A stretch of DNA of 64,000 nucleotides, taken from Photobacterium sp. TLY01 (lineage in GTDB: Bacteria; Pseudomonadota; Gammaproteobacteria; Enterobacterales; Vibrionaceae). Shown piece by piece: positions 40,029 through 51,109 of the stretch. Where the stretch lies: NCBI RefSeq assembly GCF_021432065.1, contig NZ_CP090364.1:2494601-2558600 (forward strand). The letters are read 5' to 3'. The position numbers were made by a program, and so were the translations under genes. Every line of letters begins with the position of its first letter. Position 1 is the stretch's first letter. Below the pieces are notes generated by a model. The model was given only the letters and a program-made list of their open reading frames with translations, was not told where the DNA came from and did not search any database.

Positions 40029-41539
40029 TAGAAATTGAGCGTCCCCGAGAAATCGCAGCAATCGATATGGGCTCAAACAGCTTCCATATGGTAGTCGCCC
40101 GTGTCGTCGGCCATAGCCTGCAGATTGTCAGCCGGCATAAACAGCGGGTTCATCTGGCTGATGGACTCAACGACAATATGGATCTGGATCAGGCCGCCAT
40201 TCAGCGCGGCCTGAGTTGTCTGGCCATGTTTGCCGAGCGCTTGCAGGGCTTTGCGCCGGAAAATGTCCGTATCGCGGCAACCTATACCCTCAGACAAGCC
40301 AGAAATGCCCATGTTTTTCTGAAACGGGCTGAACGTGTCCTGCCCTATCCGATCGAAATCATTCCCGGTACAGAAGAAGCCCGCCTGATTTATCTGGGCG
40401 TTGCTCACACCCAGCACGAGCCGGGCCGAAAACTGGTGGTTGATATTGGCGGCGGCAGTACCGAGCTGGTGATCGGCGAAGGGTTTGAGCCCAGGCTGCA
40501 ATACAGCAAACACATGGGCTGCGTGAGCTATAACCAGCACTTTTTTCCCAACGGAAAGATTTCCGCCAAAGCCATGACCAAAGCCCAGATGGCAGCGCTG
40601 CAGAAAATGGAAAGTATCGCCAGCAAGTATCGCAAAATGGGCTGGGACACAGCCATTGGCTCCTCAGGAACCATTAAAGCGATCCGGGAAGTGATCATCG
40701 CCCAGGGCCATAGCGACGGCGTGATCACCCAAGAACGGCTGGACGAGGTCGTCAAACAGGTTTCCGCCTGCAAGCAAAGCGCTGAGCTGAACCTGCCCGG
40801 GCTGACCGAGGATCGCAAACCGGTTTTTGCGGCAGGTGTCGCCATCCTGAGTGCCGTCTTCAGTGCACTGAAAATTGACACCATGATCTTTTCGGATGGA
40901 GCACTGCGTGAAGGCTTGCTGTATGAAATGGAAGACAGATTCCGTCACAGTGATATCCGCAGCCGGACAGCCATCGCGATGGCAGAGCAATACAATGTCG
41001 ATATTGATCAGGCCACCCGGGTCAGAAACACGGCTGAACACTTGTACAGCCAGATTGCTGACCCGTCTGCCAGCCACACCCCAGAGCTGGCATCGCTGCT
41101 CAGCTGGGGCGCATTGCTGCATGAAGTCGGACTGAGTATCAGCTATCCCGGTTTTCACCGCCATTCCGCGTATCTGCTGCGCCACAGCACGATGCCGGGC
41201 TTCAACCTTGAGCAGCAGACCGTACTGGCTACTTTAGTGCGCTATCAGCGCAAGTCACTCAAGCTTGATGAAATGCCGGAGCTGACCATTTACAACCGCA
41301 AGCACATCTATCCCATGATCCGCGCCCTGCGATTGGCTGTTGCCCTGCACGGCCAGCGATCTGATGAACCGCTGCCAACACTGACTCTGAGCGCTGATAA
41401 AGAAAAATGGCAACTCAGCCTGCCCGATGGCTGGCAGAGCACGAACCGTTTACTGGCCGCCGATCTGGCAAAAGAACGGGATTACTGGCAAAAAACCGGC
41501 TGGGAGTTGTCGATTTCACCAGAGGAAGAAAGTGAGTAA
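40025..41539 (+). CDS. ppx: Exopolyphosphatase PPX (Ppx/GppA family)
   Basis: Removes phosphate processively from polyphosphate ends. It has 504 residues. The ASKHA-fold phosphate loops are [17 protein letters not shown] (N-terminus) and [15 protein letters not shown]. The C-terminal HD-like helical domain contains [31 protein letters not shown]. Adjacent ppk favours PPX over the paralogue GppA. The start overlaps ppk by four bases. Confidence 0.96.
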   Translation: MIEIERPREIAAIDMGSNSFHMVVARVVGHSLQIVSRHKQRVHLADGLNDNMDLDQAAIQRGLSCLAMFAERLQGFAPENVRIAATYTLRQARNAHVFLKRAERVLPYPIEIIPGTEEARLIYLGVAHTQHEPGRKLVVDIGGGSTELVIGEGFEPRLQYSKHMGCVSYNQHFFPNGKISAKAMTKAQMAALQKMESIASKYRKMGWDTAIGSSGTIKAIREVIIAQGHSDGVITQERLDEVVKQVSACKQSAELNLPGLTEDRKPVFAAGVAILSAVFSALKIDTMIFSDGALREGLLYEMEDRFRHSDIRSRTAIAMAEQYNVDIDQATRVRNTAEHLYSQIADPSASHTPELASLLSWGALLHEVGLSISYPGFHRHSAYLLRHSTMPGFNLEQQTVLATLVRYQRKSLKLDEMPELTIYNRKHIYPMIRALRLAVALHGQRSDEPLPTLTLSADKEKWQLSLPDGWQSTNRLLAADLAKERDYWQKTGWELSISPEEESE

Positions 41540-41583
41540 ATCATTCCAGAATTGTCCCATCGCAGCCGTCGCAACTCACCCGG

Positions 41584-41605
41584 TCCCCGCTTTGCGGGGA
41601 TTTTC
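41584..41605 (+). terminator. Terminator after ppx
   Basis: Stem TCCCCGC / GCGGGGA with a 3-nt loop (41584-41600), then TTTTC. It overlaps the 3' end of the convergent pstS gene. Confidence 0.7.
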
Positions 41606-42623
41606 ATTGAAAGCTTTCAGATACAGAGACTGACTCAGCATCCGTCAGCCCCAGCGCCGCCAGCTCGCGGGCGATCACCGCAGCGGGTAAAGGCACATAA
41701 CCATCTTTATCCACCATTTGCTGCCCGTCATTGGATAAAATAAAGCGCAGAAATTCTGCATCCAGTTTCGGCAGCGGTTTGCCGGGGGCTTTATTGACGT
41801 AAATCAGCAGGTAACGCGCTAACGGGTAACTGCCGTTGGCAGCATTGGCTTTGGTGGCCGCAATAAACGGGCCATCACCCTGAGCAATCGGCAATGCCCG
41901 GATCCCTGAGGTCCGGTAACCGATCCCCGAATACCCGATAGCATTGAGCGAAGTCGACACTGACTGTACCACGGACGCCGAACCCGGCTGCTCGTTAACA
42001 TCATTGCGAAAATCACCGTTGCACAAGGCTTTTTGCTTGAAATACCCATAAGTCCCGGAGACGGAGTTACGGCCAAATCGCTGAATATCACGCTGCGCCC
42101 AGCGGCCGGTCAGCCCCAGTTGCCCCCAATGCGTGATAGGCGTATTGGCTCCACAACGCAGCGTCCGGGAGAACACTGCGTCCAGCTCCCGGTAACGCAG
42201 CCCCTGTAAGGGATTGTCTTCATGGACAAAAACAGCCAGCGCATCAATCGCAACCCGGACTGCCGTGGGCTTATAACCATAATTCTGCTCAAACGCTGTC
42301 ATTTCCCGACTCTTCATCGGGCGGCTCATCGGGCCAAGCTGGGCTGTGGCTTCAATCAACGCGGTTGGTGCAGTGGATGAGCCCGCTGCCTGCACCTGAA
42401 TGTTGACATTGGGATAGCGCTGCATAAACGCTTCCGACCAGTAGGTCATCAGGTTGGCAAAGGTGTCAGACCCGACAGATGTCAGCACACCGGCCACACC
42501 ATCAACATTGTGATAAGGCGCAGGAACCGGTGCATCTTGCGCCAGCACAGGGCCGCCACTCAGCAGACTCATCACGCCAAGCCAGACCCACTTCAGTCTC
42601 ACCACCCAGCCTCTGTGTTTCAT
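41604..42623 (-). CDS. pstS: PstS, periplasmic phosphate-binding protein
   Basis: Phosphate-binding component of the Pst importer, 339 residues. A signal peptide (about 1-29, ending VLA before QDAP) precedes the binding domain; [26 protein letters not shown] and GPMSRPM are phosphate-contact motifs, and [13 protein letters not shown] is typical of PstS. AAGGAG lies 11 bases before the ATG. It follows phoR by only 57 bp in the same direction, giving phoB-phoR-pstS, while the membrane parts lie apart at 32.4-37.1 kb. This split matches the V. cholerae arrangement as I recall it. Confidence 0.95.
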   Translation of the reverse strand: MKHRGWVVRLKWVWLGVMSLLSGGPVLAQDAPVPAPYHNVDGVAGVLTSVGSDTFANLMTYWSEAFMQRYPNVNIQVQAAGSSTAPTALIEATAQLGPMSRPMKSREMTAFEQNYGYKPTAVRVAIDALAVFVHEDNPLQGLRYRELDAVFSRTLRCGANTPITHWGQLGLTGRWAQRDIQRFGRNSVSGTYGYFKQKALCNGDFRNDVNEQPGSASVVQSVSTSLNAIGYSGIGYRTSGIRALPIAQGDGPFIAATKANAANGSYPLARYLLIYVNKAPGKPLPKLDAEFLRFILSNDGQQMVDKDGYVPLPAAVIARELAALGLTDAESVSVSESFQ

Positions 42624-42680
42624 TTACCACTTTTCTCCTTTGCCAGCCCGACAGGCCCGGCATCAATCATGGCAACCTGC

Positions 42681-43985
42681 TCAGGCTGCCTTTGCAATCA
42701 GGCGTTGTGGCAGTGTAAACGAGAAAGTACTGCCCTGATCGACCACGCTTTCAATTTCGAGAAACGTATCATGGTGGCTCAGGGCATGCTTCACGATCGC
42801 CAGCCCCAGACCACTGCCGCCCGTTTCACGCGAGCGCGCTTTATCCACCCGGTAGAAACGTTCGGTCAGCCGGTGGATATGCTGCGGTTCAATACCACTG
42901 CCGGTATCTGTCACTTCCAGCCGCGGACCTTTCGGTGACAGGAACCAGCGTACTGTCACCTTACACTCAGCCGGTGTATGCTTCACTGCGTTATAGACCA
43001 GGTTTGAAATCGCACTGCGCAGTTGCTCCGCATCGCCAAAGACCTGCAGCGATTCATCGACCTCAAATTCAAAGATCTGGTTTTTATCGCCACTGAGCGA
43101 AATGGCCTCTTTTTCGAGCACATCCAGCATGGCGGGGACATCGACTTTATCTTCCAGATCCAGATGGGGCGCAGCTTCAATCTTGGACAGGGTCAGCAAT
43201 TGCTCCACCAGCGAATTCATACGCGTCAGCTGCTCTGTCATCACGCCGTGGGCTTTTTCCCACATCGGGCCGATCAACATATCCGGATCCCGGGACATTT
43301 CCAGATAGCCCTGCAGAACAGTCATCGGCGTGCGCAGTTCGTGCGAGACATTGGCAAAAAAGTTGCGGCGCATGCCTTCCAGCTGCTTGAGCTGAGAAAT
43401 ATCGCGCACCACCATCAGGTATTCACCTTCGGTGTAGCGCATGATACGCAGCTCCAGCGTGCGGTCGTAATTGAGCGGCGAGGTAATTTCCAGCGGATCT
43501 TCAAAATCCTGCCGGGCCAGATAACGGACAAAATCCGGACTGCGCAGCAGGTTACTGACCGGTTGACCCGCATCGTCCGGCCAGCGAAGGCCCAGCAGAT
43601 TTTGCGCCAGTTTGTTACACCAGACGATATTCCCCTCGCTGCGAAACACCACCACCGCATCCGGCAGCGATTCTGCACCATTGCGGAAGCGGCGGATCAG
43701 GGTCGCCAGTTCACGGCGACGGCGGCGATTTCTTTGCTGCAGGCGATAAATACCGTTAAACAACGGCTCCCAGCTGCCCGAGCCGGATGGCGGAGTCAGG
43801 CTGCGATCCGTCCACAGCCAGCGGGACATCTTCAACTGATGATGGCAATGCCAGCCCAGCAGAATCCAGCTTGCTGCCAGCAAAAACCAGGGCATATACC
43901 CAAAAATCAGCCCGAGGATTACCCAGGGGAAATAAAAAAAAGCCAGTTCCCGGACCAGCTTTTTCCATGACAAGCGTTCTACCAT
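42681..43985 (-). CDS. phoR: PhoR, phosphate-regulon sensor histidine kinase
   Basis: Inner-membrane kinase that phosphorylates PhoB when phosphate is scarce. It has 434 residues: two close transmembrane segments at about 13-46 with no large periplasmic domain, an arginine-rich stretch ([16 protein letters not shown]), a PAS domain at about 100-195 ([19 protein letters not shown]), HisKA with H215 (NVSHELRTP) and HATPase ([32 protein letters not shown]). Sensing is thus likely indirect, through PstB and PhoU. It follows phoB after 77 bp. Confidence 0.97.
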   Translation of the reverse strand: MVERLSWKKLVRELAFFYFPWVILGLIFGYMPWFLLAASWILLGWHCHHQLKMSRWLWTDRSLTPPSGSGSWEPLFNGIYRLQQRNRRRRRELATLIRRFRNGAESLPDAVVVFRSEGNIVWCNKLAQNLLGLRWPDDAGQPVSNLLRSPDFVRYLARQDFEDPLEITSPLNYDRTLELRIMRYTEGEYLMVVRDISQLKQLEGMRRNFFANVSHELRTPMTVLQGYLEMSRDPDMLIGPMWEKAHGVMTEQLTRMNSLVEQLLTLSKIEAAPHLDLEDKVDVPAMLDVLEKEAISLSGDKNQIFEFEVDESLQVFGDAEQLRSAISNLVYNAVKHTPAECKVTVRWFLSPKGPRLEVTDTGSGIEPQHIHRLTERFYRVDKARSRETGGSGLGLAIVKHALSHHDTFLEIESVVDQGSTFSFTLPQRLIAKAA

Positions 43986-44062
43986 TCATGTCTCCCGCCA
44001 GTAACTGCGGCTTCACCCGGCCGTACAACCAGTTACTGACTCATCGTCCTTTTGTGTGGTCA

Positions 44063-44752
44063 CTAAACCCTTGTTGAAAAACGGTATCCGGCTCCACGTA
44101 CCGTCTGTACCATTTTATCGTGTCCGCCGCACTCCAGTGCCTTGCGCAAGCGACGAATATGCACATCGACCGTCCTGTCTTCGACATAGACATTGGTGCC
44201 CCAGACATTATTGAGCAGTTGCTCACGGCTGTATACCCGCTCCTGATGCGTCATAAAGAAATGCAGCATCTTGAACTCGGTCGGCCCCATATCCAGCGGA
44301 TCATCGTTGGAGGTCACCCGGTGCGACACCGGATCCAGCTTCAGTCCCTGCACGTCGATCACATCATCCAGTGATGTTGGTGACACACGGCGCATCACGG
44401 CTTTGAGGCGGGCCATCAGCTCTTTGGGAGAGAAAGGTTTGGTGATGTAATCATCCGCACCCACTTCCAGCCCGCGTACTTTATCTTCTTCCTCACCGCG
44501 CGCCGTCAGCATCACCACAGGAATACTGCGGGTCACTTCATCGCGCTTAAGATGCTTAATCAGGTTGATCCCCGAACCGCCCGGCAACATCCAGTCGAGC
44601 AGGATCAGTTCAGGAAAAGGTTCACAGATCTTTTCCAGCGCAGAGTCATAATCTTCTGCTTCAATCGTCTGATACCCTTTTTGCTCCAGCACAAAGCACA
44701 GCATTTCGCGGATCGGTGCTTCATCCTCAACCACTAGAATCCGTCTAACCAT
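44063..44752 (-). CDS. phoB: PhoB, phosphate-regulon response regulator
   Basis: OmpR-family activator of phosphate-starvation genes, 229 residues. The receiver domain covers about 1-120 with phosphoacceptor D53 ([13 protein letters not shown]) and the conserved lysine in [11 protein letters not shown]. The winged-helix DNA-binding domain follows (about 130-227; [36 protein letters not shown]). A PhoB box is found upstream, fitting autoregulation. First gene of phoB-phoR-pstS. Confidence 0.98.
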   Translation of the reverse strand: MVRRILVVEDEAPIREMLCFVLEQKGYQTIEAEDYDSALEKICEPFPELILLDWMLPGGSGINLIKHLKRDEVTRSIPVVMLTARGEEEDKVRGLEVGADDYITKPFSPKELMARLKAVMRRVSPTSLDDVIDVQGLKLDPVSHRVTSNDDPLDMGPTEFKMLHFFMTHQERVYSREQLLNNVWGTNVYVEDRTVDVHIRRLRKALECGGHDKMVQTVRGAGYRFSTRV

Positions 44753-44790
44753 AATCTTGATACCTAAGTCATCGCTCTCTGTCTGGCGCC

Positions 44791-44824
44791 ATTATCCGAA
44801 TAAAGTATGACACTTTTGTGACCG
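44791..44824 (-). promoter_or_regulatory. PhoB box and -10 of phoB
   Basis: On the minus strand CGGTCAC-AAAA-GTGTCAT (44807-44824) is an 18-bp PhoB box with two good half-sites 11 bp apart. GATAAT (44791-44796) follows after exactly ten bases and serves as -10. The phoB ATG is 38 bp beyond. This predicts positive autoregulation. Confidence 0.8.
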
Positions 44825-44885
44825 GGAGGCGAAAAGCTTCACCCGATTGCTATCAAACTGTCATGATATCCGCGATTTATCCGGT

Positions 44886-47800
44886 TTAGCCTACAATGCG
44901 CACCCGGCTGCGCCCGCCGCCCATGGCTTCAACCGCGACCTGGACACCAATGCGTTCCACCAGCGTGCCGACATGGGAGATCACCCCGATCTGGCGGCCA
45001 TCCGCCTGCAAGGCATCCAGACAGGCCAGTGCCATTTCCAGGCTGTCGGGATCCAGGGTGCCGAAGCCTTCATCGATAAACAGGGAGCCCAGCTGACGGG
45101 TGTCGGCCGCCAGGGAAGCCAGCGCCAGCGCCAGTGCCAGCGACACCAGAAAGCTCTCGCCACCGGATAAAGATTCGACGCTGCGCACTTCATCGCCCAT
45201 ATCGTGGTCGATCACCTGCAACGCCAGCGGACTACCCGGCACAGGTTGCAGCGCATAGCGTGGCGCCAGATCCTGCAAATGCTCATTGGCCAGCAAGACC
45301 AGTTGCTGCAATGTCAGTCCCTGTGCCAGCGTTCTGAATTTATTTCCGTTGGCAGAACCGATCAGCTCACTCATTTCCAGCCAGAGCTCAGTGTTCGCTT
45401 GTTGCTGTTGCAACTGCTGAGTCAGGGTACCGGCCAGTTGCTCTGCCTGCTCGGCCTGCACCAGACGCTGTCGCTGGGTAAAATACTGCTCCTCCAGTGC
45501 CTGCCTGCTGGCTTGCCACTGAGTCTGGTACGCACGCTGGTGTTCAGTTTCCAGCGCAATCCCCTGCGCGGTCAGCCAGGCTTTGGCAGCATCCACACTG
45601 GGCTGATGATCGCTCAGCGACTGTTCCCGCTCGGACAGCCGGGTCTGCGCGGCAGCCTGAGCTTGTTCAATTTCTCTCAGGGCGGCTTTTTCCTGCGCCA
45701 GCCATGCCTCATCCTTACTCAGCAAAGCCATCAGCTCCTGCTCCGACATCCCCAACTTCTGATGCCAGCTCTGCCACTGCTGCAACACTGCACTGTGTGC
45801 GATTTTGGCCTCGTGTAATTGTTGCTGGAGACTGTTTAAGGCCGACTGCGTGGCGGCATGGCGCTCACCGGCCTGCTGACGTTGCTGCTCGCAGTTGCTG
45901 AGCGACTGACGGGCCGCTTCCAGTAAGGCTTTATGCTGCGACTCCAGCGGAGTAAGCGCCTGCTCACCTATCAGCGCTTTTCTCTCCAGCCAGAGCTGAT
46001 CAAGCTGGCCCTTGAGTACCGTTTGTTTCTGCACAGCTTCTGCCTGTTGTTTCTGCAGATTCTGAAGACGGGTCTGACCCTTTGCCAGCTCCGGGGCCAA
46101 CACCTGCAGCTGTTTGTCTGTAGTGATCAGATCCTGCTGGCAGGTGAGGTAATCCGCCACCTGCCGGGTTAACTGCAGGGTATATTGCTCTTCTCCCAAC
46201 TGACGCAAGCCCTGCAACCAGGCTTCACTGCCAAATTGCTGGTTCAGGGCCTCGGCCCGCTGGCTGAGCAGGGTTTGTTGTTCAGCACACTGTTCTTCAA
46301 GTGAGGCCAGCCGGGCTTGCCGAACCGCTTCTGTCTGGGCTAACTGGTGGATGTCATGCGCGAGTTTGTTTTCCGCCTGTACCGCTTGCTGATACTGCTG
46401 TTCCAATTCTCTGGCCTGCCGCAGGCGCAACTGGCCGCTTTCATACTGCTGCTGAAGCTGGCGCAGTTGCGGGGATAACTCCCCGGTTTCACGCTGCCAG
46501 GCAGCCAGCTGTTCGCGCAGTGAGGCCAAAGACATCTGCTCAGTGAACTCAATGTGCACGACCTTGGCACAATCGGCGGCCTGAACCGCCGCCTTCGCGG
46601 AAACTGCAGCGATACTGGCCAGCTCATCATTCATGACTGCCAGACGCTGGGTGTATTGCGGGACAAGCTGCGCCAGATGATGGCGCTCGCCTTCCAGTGC
46701 CTGAAGCTGTTTCGCCAGTGCCTGCCGGCGCTGATTGTGTTGTGCCAGCACGCTCTCGACGACCGGATGACTGGCCGCATAAGGATGCTCCAGTCCGCCG
46801 CACAAGGGGCATGGCTCATCCGGCTTGAGCAGGCTGCGGTAATCGCTCAGCTGCAGCACCGCCTGGCTTTGCTGAAACTGATAGTCAGATTCTTCCGCCC
46901 GCGCACTGAGCAGATTCAGCTCGGGCAGCAAAGCCTGCAATTTCTGCTCTGTCTGCTGACGGGCAGTTTCCAGCGCCTGCTTTTCCTGCATCAGCCGGCT
47001 TTGGTGATCCAGCAAGCCGCACCATTCCTGTGTGGCGGCCATCGCCTGGCGCAGATCATCAAGACGTTGCTGAGAACGGCGGTAAGCCTGCTGGCTTTGC
47101 TCCTGCGCCGCGCTCACCTCGTCGACATTGAGCTCCGTTCGCTGTTTTTCCAGCTGCTGCCGCTGTGTCAGCAGACGCTCACTGTCTTGTTTGAGCTTGC
47201 TGTCATCAAGCCGGTATGCCTGCTGCGCCTGCTGGACTTGCAGTATCTCTTTCCTGAGCCGGGACAAGGAACGATGGGCGGCCAGATATTGCTTGAGGTT
47301 ATCCTGTACAGGCTGAAACTGTTCAGCCACGGCGGCCAGATCGCGATTGTCTTCCAGTTGCCTGAGCAACTGCTGACTCTGCGTCAGGCGCTGTTGCTGT
47401 TCACCCAACTTGTGCTGATACGCCCTGTCTTCCTGCGCCAGTTGTTGCTCCAGCGCCTGAGCCTCCTGTGCCAGCAACTGATGTTGCTGCTCAAGCCCCT
47501 GTCGCTGTTGATCCAGCATCTGCGCCTGTTTCAGTTTGGGTTCCAGCATCAGCCATTCCTGCTGGGCCTGGTCAAGTGACTGCCGGGCTTGCATGACAGC
47601 CTGTTCGGCATCCACTCGCTGCTGCTGATCCTGTGCGAGCGCCTGCTGAGCCTGACTCAGCGAGGCCTCCAACCGGGCGATTTGCTGGACGGACTGGGTC
47701 AGCAAGGTAAAATCAGCCCGCGCAGGCTGGGCGGTTTCGAGCTTCGCCAGATATTCAGTGCGGGGGGCGGCCTGGGTACTTGCTGCGATCGCCTCAGTCA

Positions 47801-48650
47801 GCGCCTGCTGACTCTGCGCCACCCGCTCCTGCAGTGTTTTGTCTGTACTGAGTGTCTGCTGATGCTGGCTCAGCGCCGCCAGCCGCGCATCAAGCTCGGC
47901 CAACTGAGTTTTCAGAGCGGCGATCTGCGCGTTTAGTGCCTGTTTGTCATCATCACTGAGTAAGGCGATATCACCCAGTTTGTCCTGCAGTTGCTGCAGC
48001 TTCAGCTTCTCTTCGCGGGCGCGTTCGTAAGCGGCCACTGACAGGCGGCCATAGATTTCACCGCCCGTCATGCGCTCAAGCAAAGCTGCTCGTTCATCGG
48101 CGGCGGCTTTCAGAAAGGCCGCGAACTCGCCCTGCGGCAACATCACGGCCCGGCGAAACTGCTCAAACGTCAGGCCAATCAGACGCTCGATTTCCACCTG
48201 CACTTCTTGTTTTTTGCCCGCAAACCGCTGCCCGGATTCCAGGTTCTCCAGCCACTGCTCAGACGGCTGTACCCGTCCTGTCGCATTGCCTCTGGCCCGG
48301 CGAACCAGCCAGCGAGCGCGCCAGCGGGTGCCGTCATTGGCCTGAAAATCGACCTCGGCAAACGCGTCTGCTTTCCCGCGCGAAAGAATACTGCGGACAT
48401 CGTTAGCTCTGATGCGGTTCTCATCATCGCCCCGGCCGATTTCCGCATCATTTTTCTTGTTCGACTGTAAGCGCGGCATACGGTCGTACAACGCCAGACA
48501 AATCGCATCCAGCAAGCTTGATTTGCCGGCCCCGGTTTTGCCGGTAATGGCAAACAAACCGGCCTCGCCCAGACGCCCGCTGGCAAAATCAATCTCAAAC
48601 TGTGTTTGTAAGCTGGCGAGATTTTCGCCTCTCAAAGCCAGAATTTTCAT
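44886..48650 (-). CDS. sbcC: SbcC, ATPase subunit of the SbcCD nuclease
   Basis: SMC/Rad50-type ATPase that works with SbcD to cut DNA hairpins and process breaks. It has 1254 residues, longer than E. coli SbcC (1048). Walker A is at about 33-45 (ITGKTGAGKSSLLDAICLAL). Two long glutamine-rich coiled coils flank the zinc hook CPLCG near residue 612. The C-terminal signature LSGGESFLVSLALALALASL and Walker B LFIDEGFGTLDPDSLEMAL complete the ATPase head. It follows sbcD after 15 bp. The many Gln codons make the coiled coils repetitive at DNA level. Confidence 0.96.
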   Translation of the reverse strand: MKILALRGENLASLQTQFEIDFASGRLGEAGLFAITGKTGAGKSSLLDAICLALYDRMPRLQSNKKNDAEIGRGDDENRIRANDVRSILSRGKADAFAEVDFQANDGTRWRARWLVRRARGNATGRVQPSEQWLENLESGQRFAGKKQEVQVEIERLIGLTFEQFRRAVMLPQGEFAAFLKAAADERAALLERMTGGEIYGRLSVAAYERAREEKLKLQQLQDKLGDIALLSDDDKQALNAQIAALKTQLAELDARLAALSQHQQTLSTDKTLQERVAQSQQALTEAIAASTQAAPRTEYLAKLETAQPARADFTLLTQSVQQIARLEASLSQAQQALAQDQQQRVDAEQAVMQARQSLDQAQQEWLMLEPKLKQAQMLDQQRQGLEQQHQLLAQEAQALEQQLAQEDRAYQHKLGEQQQRLTQSQQLLRQLEDNRDLAAVAEQFQPVQDNLKQYLAAHRSLSRLRKEILQVQQAQQAYRLDDSKLKQDSERLLTQRQQLEKQRTELNVDEVSAAQEQSQQAYRRSQQRLDDLRQAMAATQEWCGLLDHQSRLMQEKQALETARQQTEQKLQALLPELNLLSARAEESDYQFQQSQAVLQLSDYRSLLKPDEPCPLCGGLEHPYAASHPVVESVLAQHNQRRQALAKQLQALEGERHHLAQLVPQYTQRLAVMNDELASIAAVSAKAAVQAADCAKVVHIEFTEQMSLASLREQLAAWQRETGELSPQLRQLQQQYESGQLRLRQARELEQQYQQAVQAENKLAHDIHQLAQTEAVRQARLASLEEQCAEQQTLLSQRAEALNQQFGSEAWLQGLRQLGEEQYTLQLTRQVADYLTCQQDLITTDKQLQVLAPELAKGQTRLQNLQKQQAEAVQKQTVLKGQLDQLWLERKALIGEQALTPLESQHKALLEAARQSLSNCEQQRQQAGERHAATQSALNSLQQQLHEAKIAHSAVLQQWQSWHQKLGMSEQELMALLSKDEAWLAQEKAALREIEQAQAAAQTRLSEREQSLSDHQPSVDAAKAWLTAQGIALETEHQRAYQTQWQASRQALEEQYFTQRQRLVQAEQAEQLAGTLTQQLQQQQANTELWLEMSELIGSANGNKFRTLAQGLTLQQLVLLANEHLQDLAPRYALQPVPGSPLALQVIDHDMGDEVRSVESLSGGESFLVSLALALALASLAADTRQLGSLFIDEGFGTLDPDSLEMALACLDALQADGRQIGVISHVGTLVERIGVQVAVEAMGGGRSRVRIVG

Positions 48651-48665
48651 CGTCTCTGTCTGCCG

Positions 48666-49904
48666 TTATTGGTCTGCTTCATCATCAATGCGCGTCAGCA
48701 ATTGTTCGAATGCCTCACACATCGCATGGGGGGGCTGTCCGTCATATTTCTGTTGCCAGCTCAGGGCAAACACCTGCTGCGGGCTCACTTCCGACAAGCG
48801 CTGGTGCGCAAGCGAAGGGGCATCTTGCTGCTGGCGATAATGGGTGGTGATTTTGGCCAGCCGCACCGCTTTGCCTTCCAGCGCCTGCAGCACTTTCTCC
48901 CGCAGCATCGCCTGAGGTTTCTCCAGCAGCACAGGCACTTCCAGATACGGCTGAGTTTCTCTCGGACCGTCCGCAGTGACCAGCGCGTTCAGCTCTTTCA
49001 GAACGACATCCAGCGGCTGAGGCTCAGCCGGGACTCTGAGCATATCGACCACTCTGGGCACAGGGATCGGGGTAATACCCGATAGGCTTTCCCCGTCAAG
49101 TTCCAGCAAGACGACCTGATGCTTGTAGTGCCGTTCAGACATCGACAGCGGCAGCGGCGAACCGCAATAGCGGATGTGCTCTTTTTTCGCAACCCGCTGG
49201 GCAAGGTGCAAATGGCCCAGCGCGGCATAGCAGAGATCATCGGGAAAAATCGACGCAGGCAGCGCATGCTGGTTGCCGCCCAGCACCCGGCGTTCCGACA
49301 TTTCAGACAACTGACCGGAAGCCATATAGACATGTCCCATGCCAATCAGCGCCTGACCGGGCTGGCGAAGCGCACGGGCTGCATCGGTTACCTGCTGATA
49401 GAGTATTTCGACGCCTTTGATCAGGCGATCGTCATCTTCGCCGAGATCCTCTGTGCGCAGATCACTGCTGCGCAGAAACGGCACCGCCAGTACCCAGGCC
49501 GCTGTAGCACCGCTGCGGTTGGTCAGCGGCACCAGCAATCGGTCCATCTCCAACTGCCCCTGCTCATCACGGCTGATGCCCCCGACCAGATGCAGGTCAA
49601 AGGCTTTTAACAGTTCATGCGGCGCATCCAGTTTACTGGGCGAATCGTGGTTGCCCCCCGTCATCACGACATTCAGTTCCGGCAGGCTTTTCGCTAACCT
49701 TGCCAGAAAACGGTACAGCATGCGCCAGGCACTGGCCGGGGGATTGGCGCTATCGAAAATGTCACCGGCCACCAGCAACGCATCGACCTGTTCACGTTCC
49801 AGCGTATCCGCCAGCCAGTCGAGAAACTGCTGATGTTCATCATCGCGCTGATAGCCATGCAATTGATGTCCGAGGTGCCAGTCTGAGGTGTGAAGTATTT
49901 TCAT
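48666..49904 (-). CDS. sbcD: SbcD, nuclease subunit of SbcCD
   Basis: Mre11-type metallophosphoesterase, 412 residues from the ATG at 49904 (MKILHTSDWHLGHQLHGYQR); the frame is open 20 codons upstream but without family similarity. Metal-binding motifs are HTSDWHLG, LLVAGDIFDSANPP, MTGGNHDSPSKL and YAALGHLHLAQ. The ribosome-binding site is weak. First gene of sbcD-sbcC; divergent from rdgC. Confidence 0.96.
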   Translation of the reverse strand: MKILHTSDWHLGHQLHGYQRDDEHQQFLDWLADTLEREQVDALLVAGDIFDSANPPASAWRMLYRFLARLAKSLPELNVVMTGGNHDSPSKLDAPHELLKAFDLHLVGGISRDEQGQLEMDRLLVPLTNRSGATAAWVLAVPFLRSSDLRTEDLGEDDDRLIKGVEILYQQVTDAARALRQPGQALIGMGHVYMASGQLSEMSERRVLGGNQHALPASIFPDDLCYAALGHLHLAQRVAKKEHIRYCGSPLPLSMSERHYKHQVVLLELDGESLSGITPIPVPRVVDMLRVPAEPQPLDVVLKELNALVTADGPRETQPYLEVPVLLEKPQAMLREKVLQALEGKAVRLAKITTHYRQQQDAPSLAHQRLSEVSPQQVFALSWQQKYDGQPPHAMCEAFEQLLTRIDDEADQ

Positions 49905-50152
49905 GCCGTTCGTATCAATACTGAAAGATCCAGAGAAAAAGTAGGACCAATTGTACCTCAGCAAGCAGCGCTCAAGGTCAGATCAACCGAAAAAAGTGCG
50001 ACAGCCCGGCCAGATTTTTTCTGCCGCCAGGCCTGCGGCTGAGCGCAATCGCGCTTTTCGTCCCCAGTCAAAACTCACCGAACCTAGCATCGTGAGGCTA
50101 CTTGGGTATAAGATTGTCGGCCCAATGCACACACCTAGGATCAGTCACAACT

Positions 50153-51067
50153 ATGCTGTGGTTTAAAAACCTGCTTACCTATCGCTTCAGTCGCGAGATT
50201 GACATCAAACCGGATGAACTTGAGAAGCAACTGGAAGAATTCCGCTTTACCCCTTGTGGTAGCCAGGATATTCAAAAATTCGGCTGGGTTTCAGCACTGG
50301 GCAAACACGGTGATATGTTCACGCATCTGGCCGGGGACAACATTCTGATCTGTGCCCGCAAAGAAGAAAAAATGCTGCCTGCCTCTGTGATCAAAGAATC
50401 TCTGAATGCCAAAGTGGAGATGCAGGAGAAAGAGCAGGGTCGCAAGCTGAAGAAAAATGAAAAAGACACCCTGAAAGATGAGATCGTAATGGATCTGCTG
50501 CCACGCGCTTTCAGCCGTCAGAGCCATACTTTTGCACTGATCATGCCGGCGCAGGGATTATTACTGGTGGATGCCGGCAGTTTCAAAAAAGCCGAAGACC
50601 TGCTGGGCTTGTTACGTAAATCCATCGGCAGCCTGCCGGTTGTGCCTGTGACTGTGGCTAAACCGGCTGCGCAGACACTGACCGAATGGGTACGCTCCGG
50701 CCAATCGCCGAACGGTTTTACCATCGGGGAAGAAGCCGAGCTGAAAGCCATTCTGGAAGACGGCGGTGTGATCCGCTGTAAGCAGCAGGATTTGAGCTGT
50801 GATGAAATTCTGGCCCACATCGAAGCCGACAAAGTGGTGACCAAACTGGCCATCAACTGGCAGGAGCGCATCGATTTTGTGCTGGGCGATGATCTGTCAC
50901 TCAAGCGTCTGAAGTTTTCCGATGAGCTGAGAGAGCAAAATGACGACATCGACCGTGAAGACATGGCGCAGCGTCTGGATGCCGATCTGTCACTCATGTG
51001 CGGCGAACTGTCCGCCATCCTGCCAAACCTGTTTGAAGAATTGGGCGGTATGGAAGAGCGCGTCTGA
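50153..51067 (+). CDS. rdgC: RdgC, recombination-associated nucleoid protein
   Basis: Ring-shaped DNA-binding protein that limits RecA. It has 304 residues from the ATG at 50153 ([18 protein letters not shown]); E. coli has 303. Conserved parts are [33 protein letters not shown] and [33 protein letters not shown]. It lies next to sbcDC, divergently, so DNA-repair genes cluster here. Confidence 0.96.
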   Translation: MLWFKNLLTYRFSREIDIKPDELEKQLEEFRFTPCGSQDIQKFGWVSALGKHGDMFTHLAGDNILICARKEEKMLPASVIKESLNAKVEMQEKEQGRKLKKNEKDTLKDEIVMDLLPRAFSRQSHTFALIMPAQGLLLVDAGSFKKAEDLLGLLRKSIGSLPVVPVTVAKPAAQTLTEWVRSGQSPNGFTIGEEAELKAILEDGGVIRCKQQDLSCDEILAHIEADKVVTKLAINWQERIDFVLGDDLSLKRLKFSDELREQNDDIDREDMAQRLDADLSLMCGELSAILPNLFEELGGMEERV

Positions 51068-51109
51068 CAAGAGGGGGATGACAGGGCGATCACGCACAAT
51101 CCGCGCTCG

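Noticed and set aside
44848..44870. Second PhoB box (CTATCAA...CTGTCAT) between phoB and sbcC
   Set aside because: The half-sites are not in the 11-bp phase; only one half matches well.
46554..47579. 341-codon plus-strand frame opposite sbcC
   Set aside because: A Leu/Gln-rich mirror of the CAG/CTG-rich coiled-coil codons in sbcC; no independent start signal or family match.
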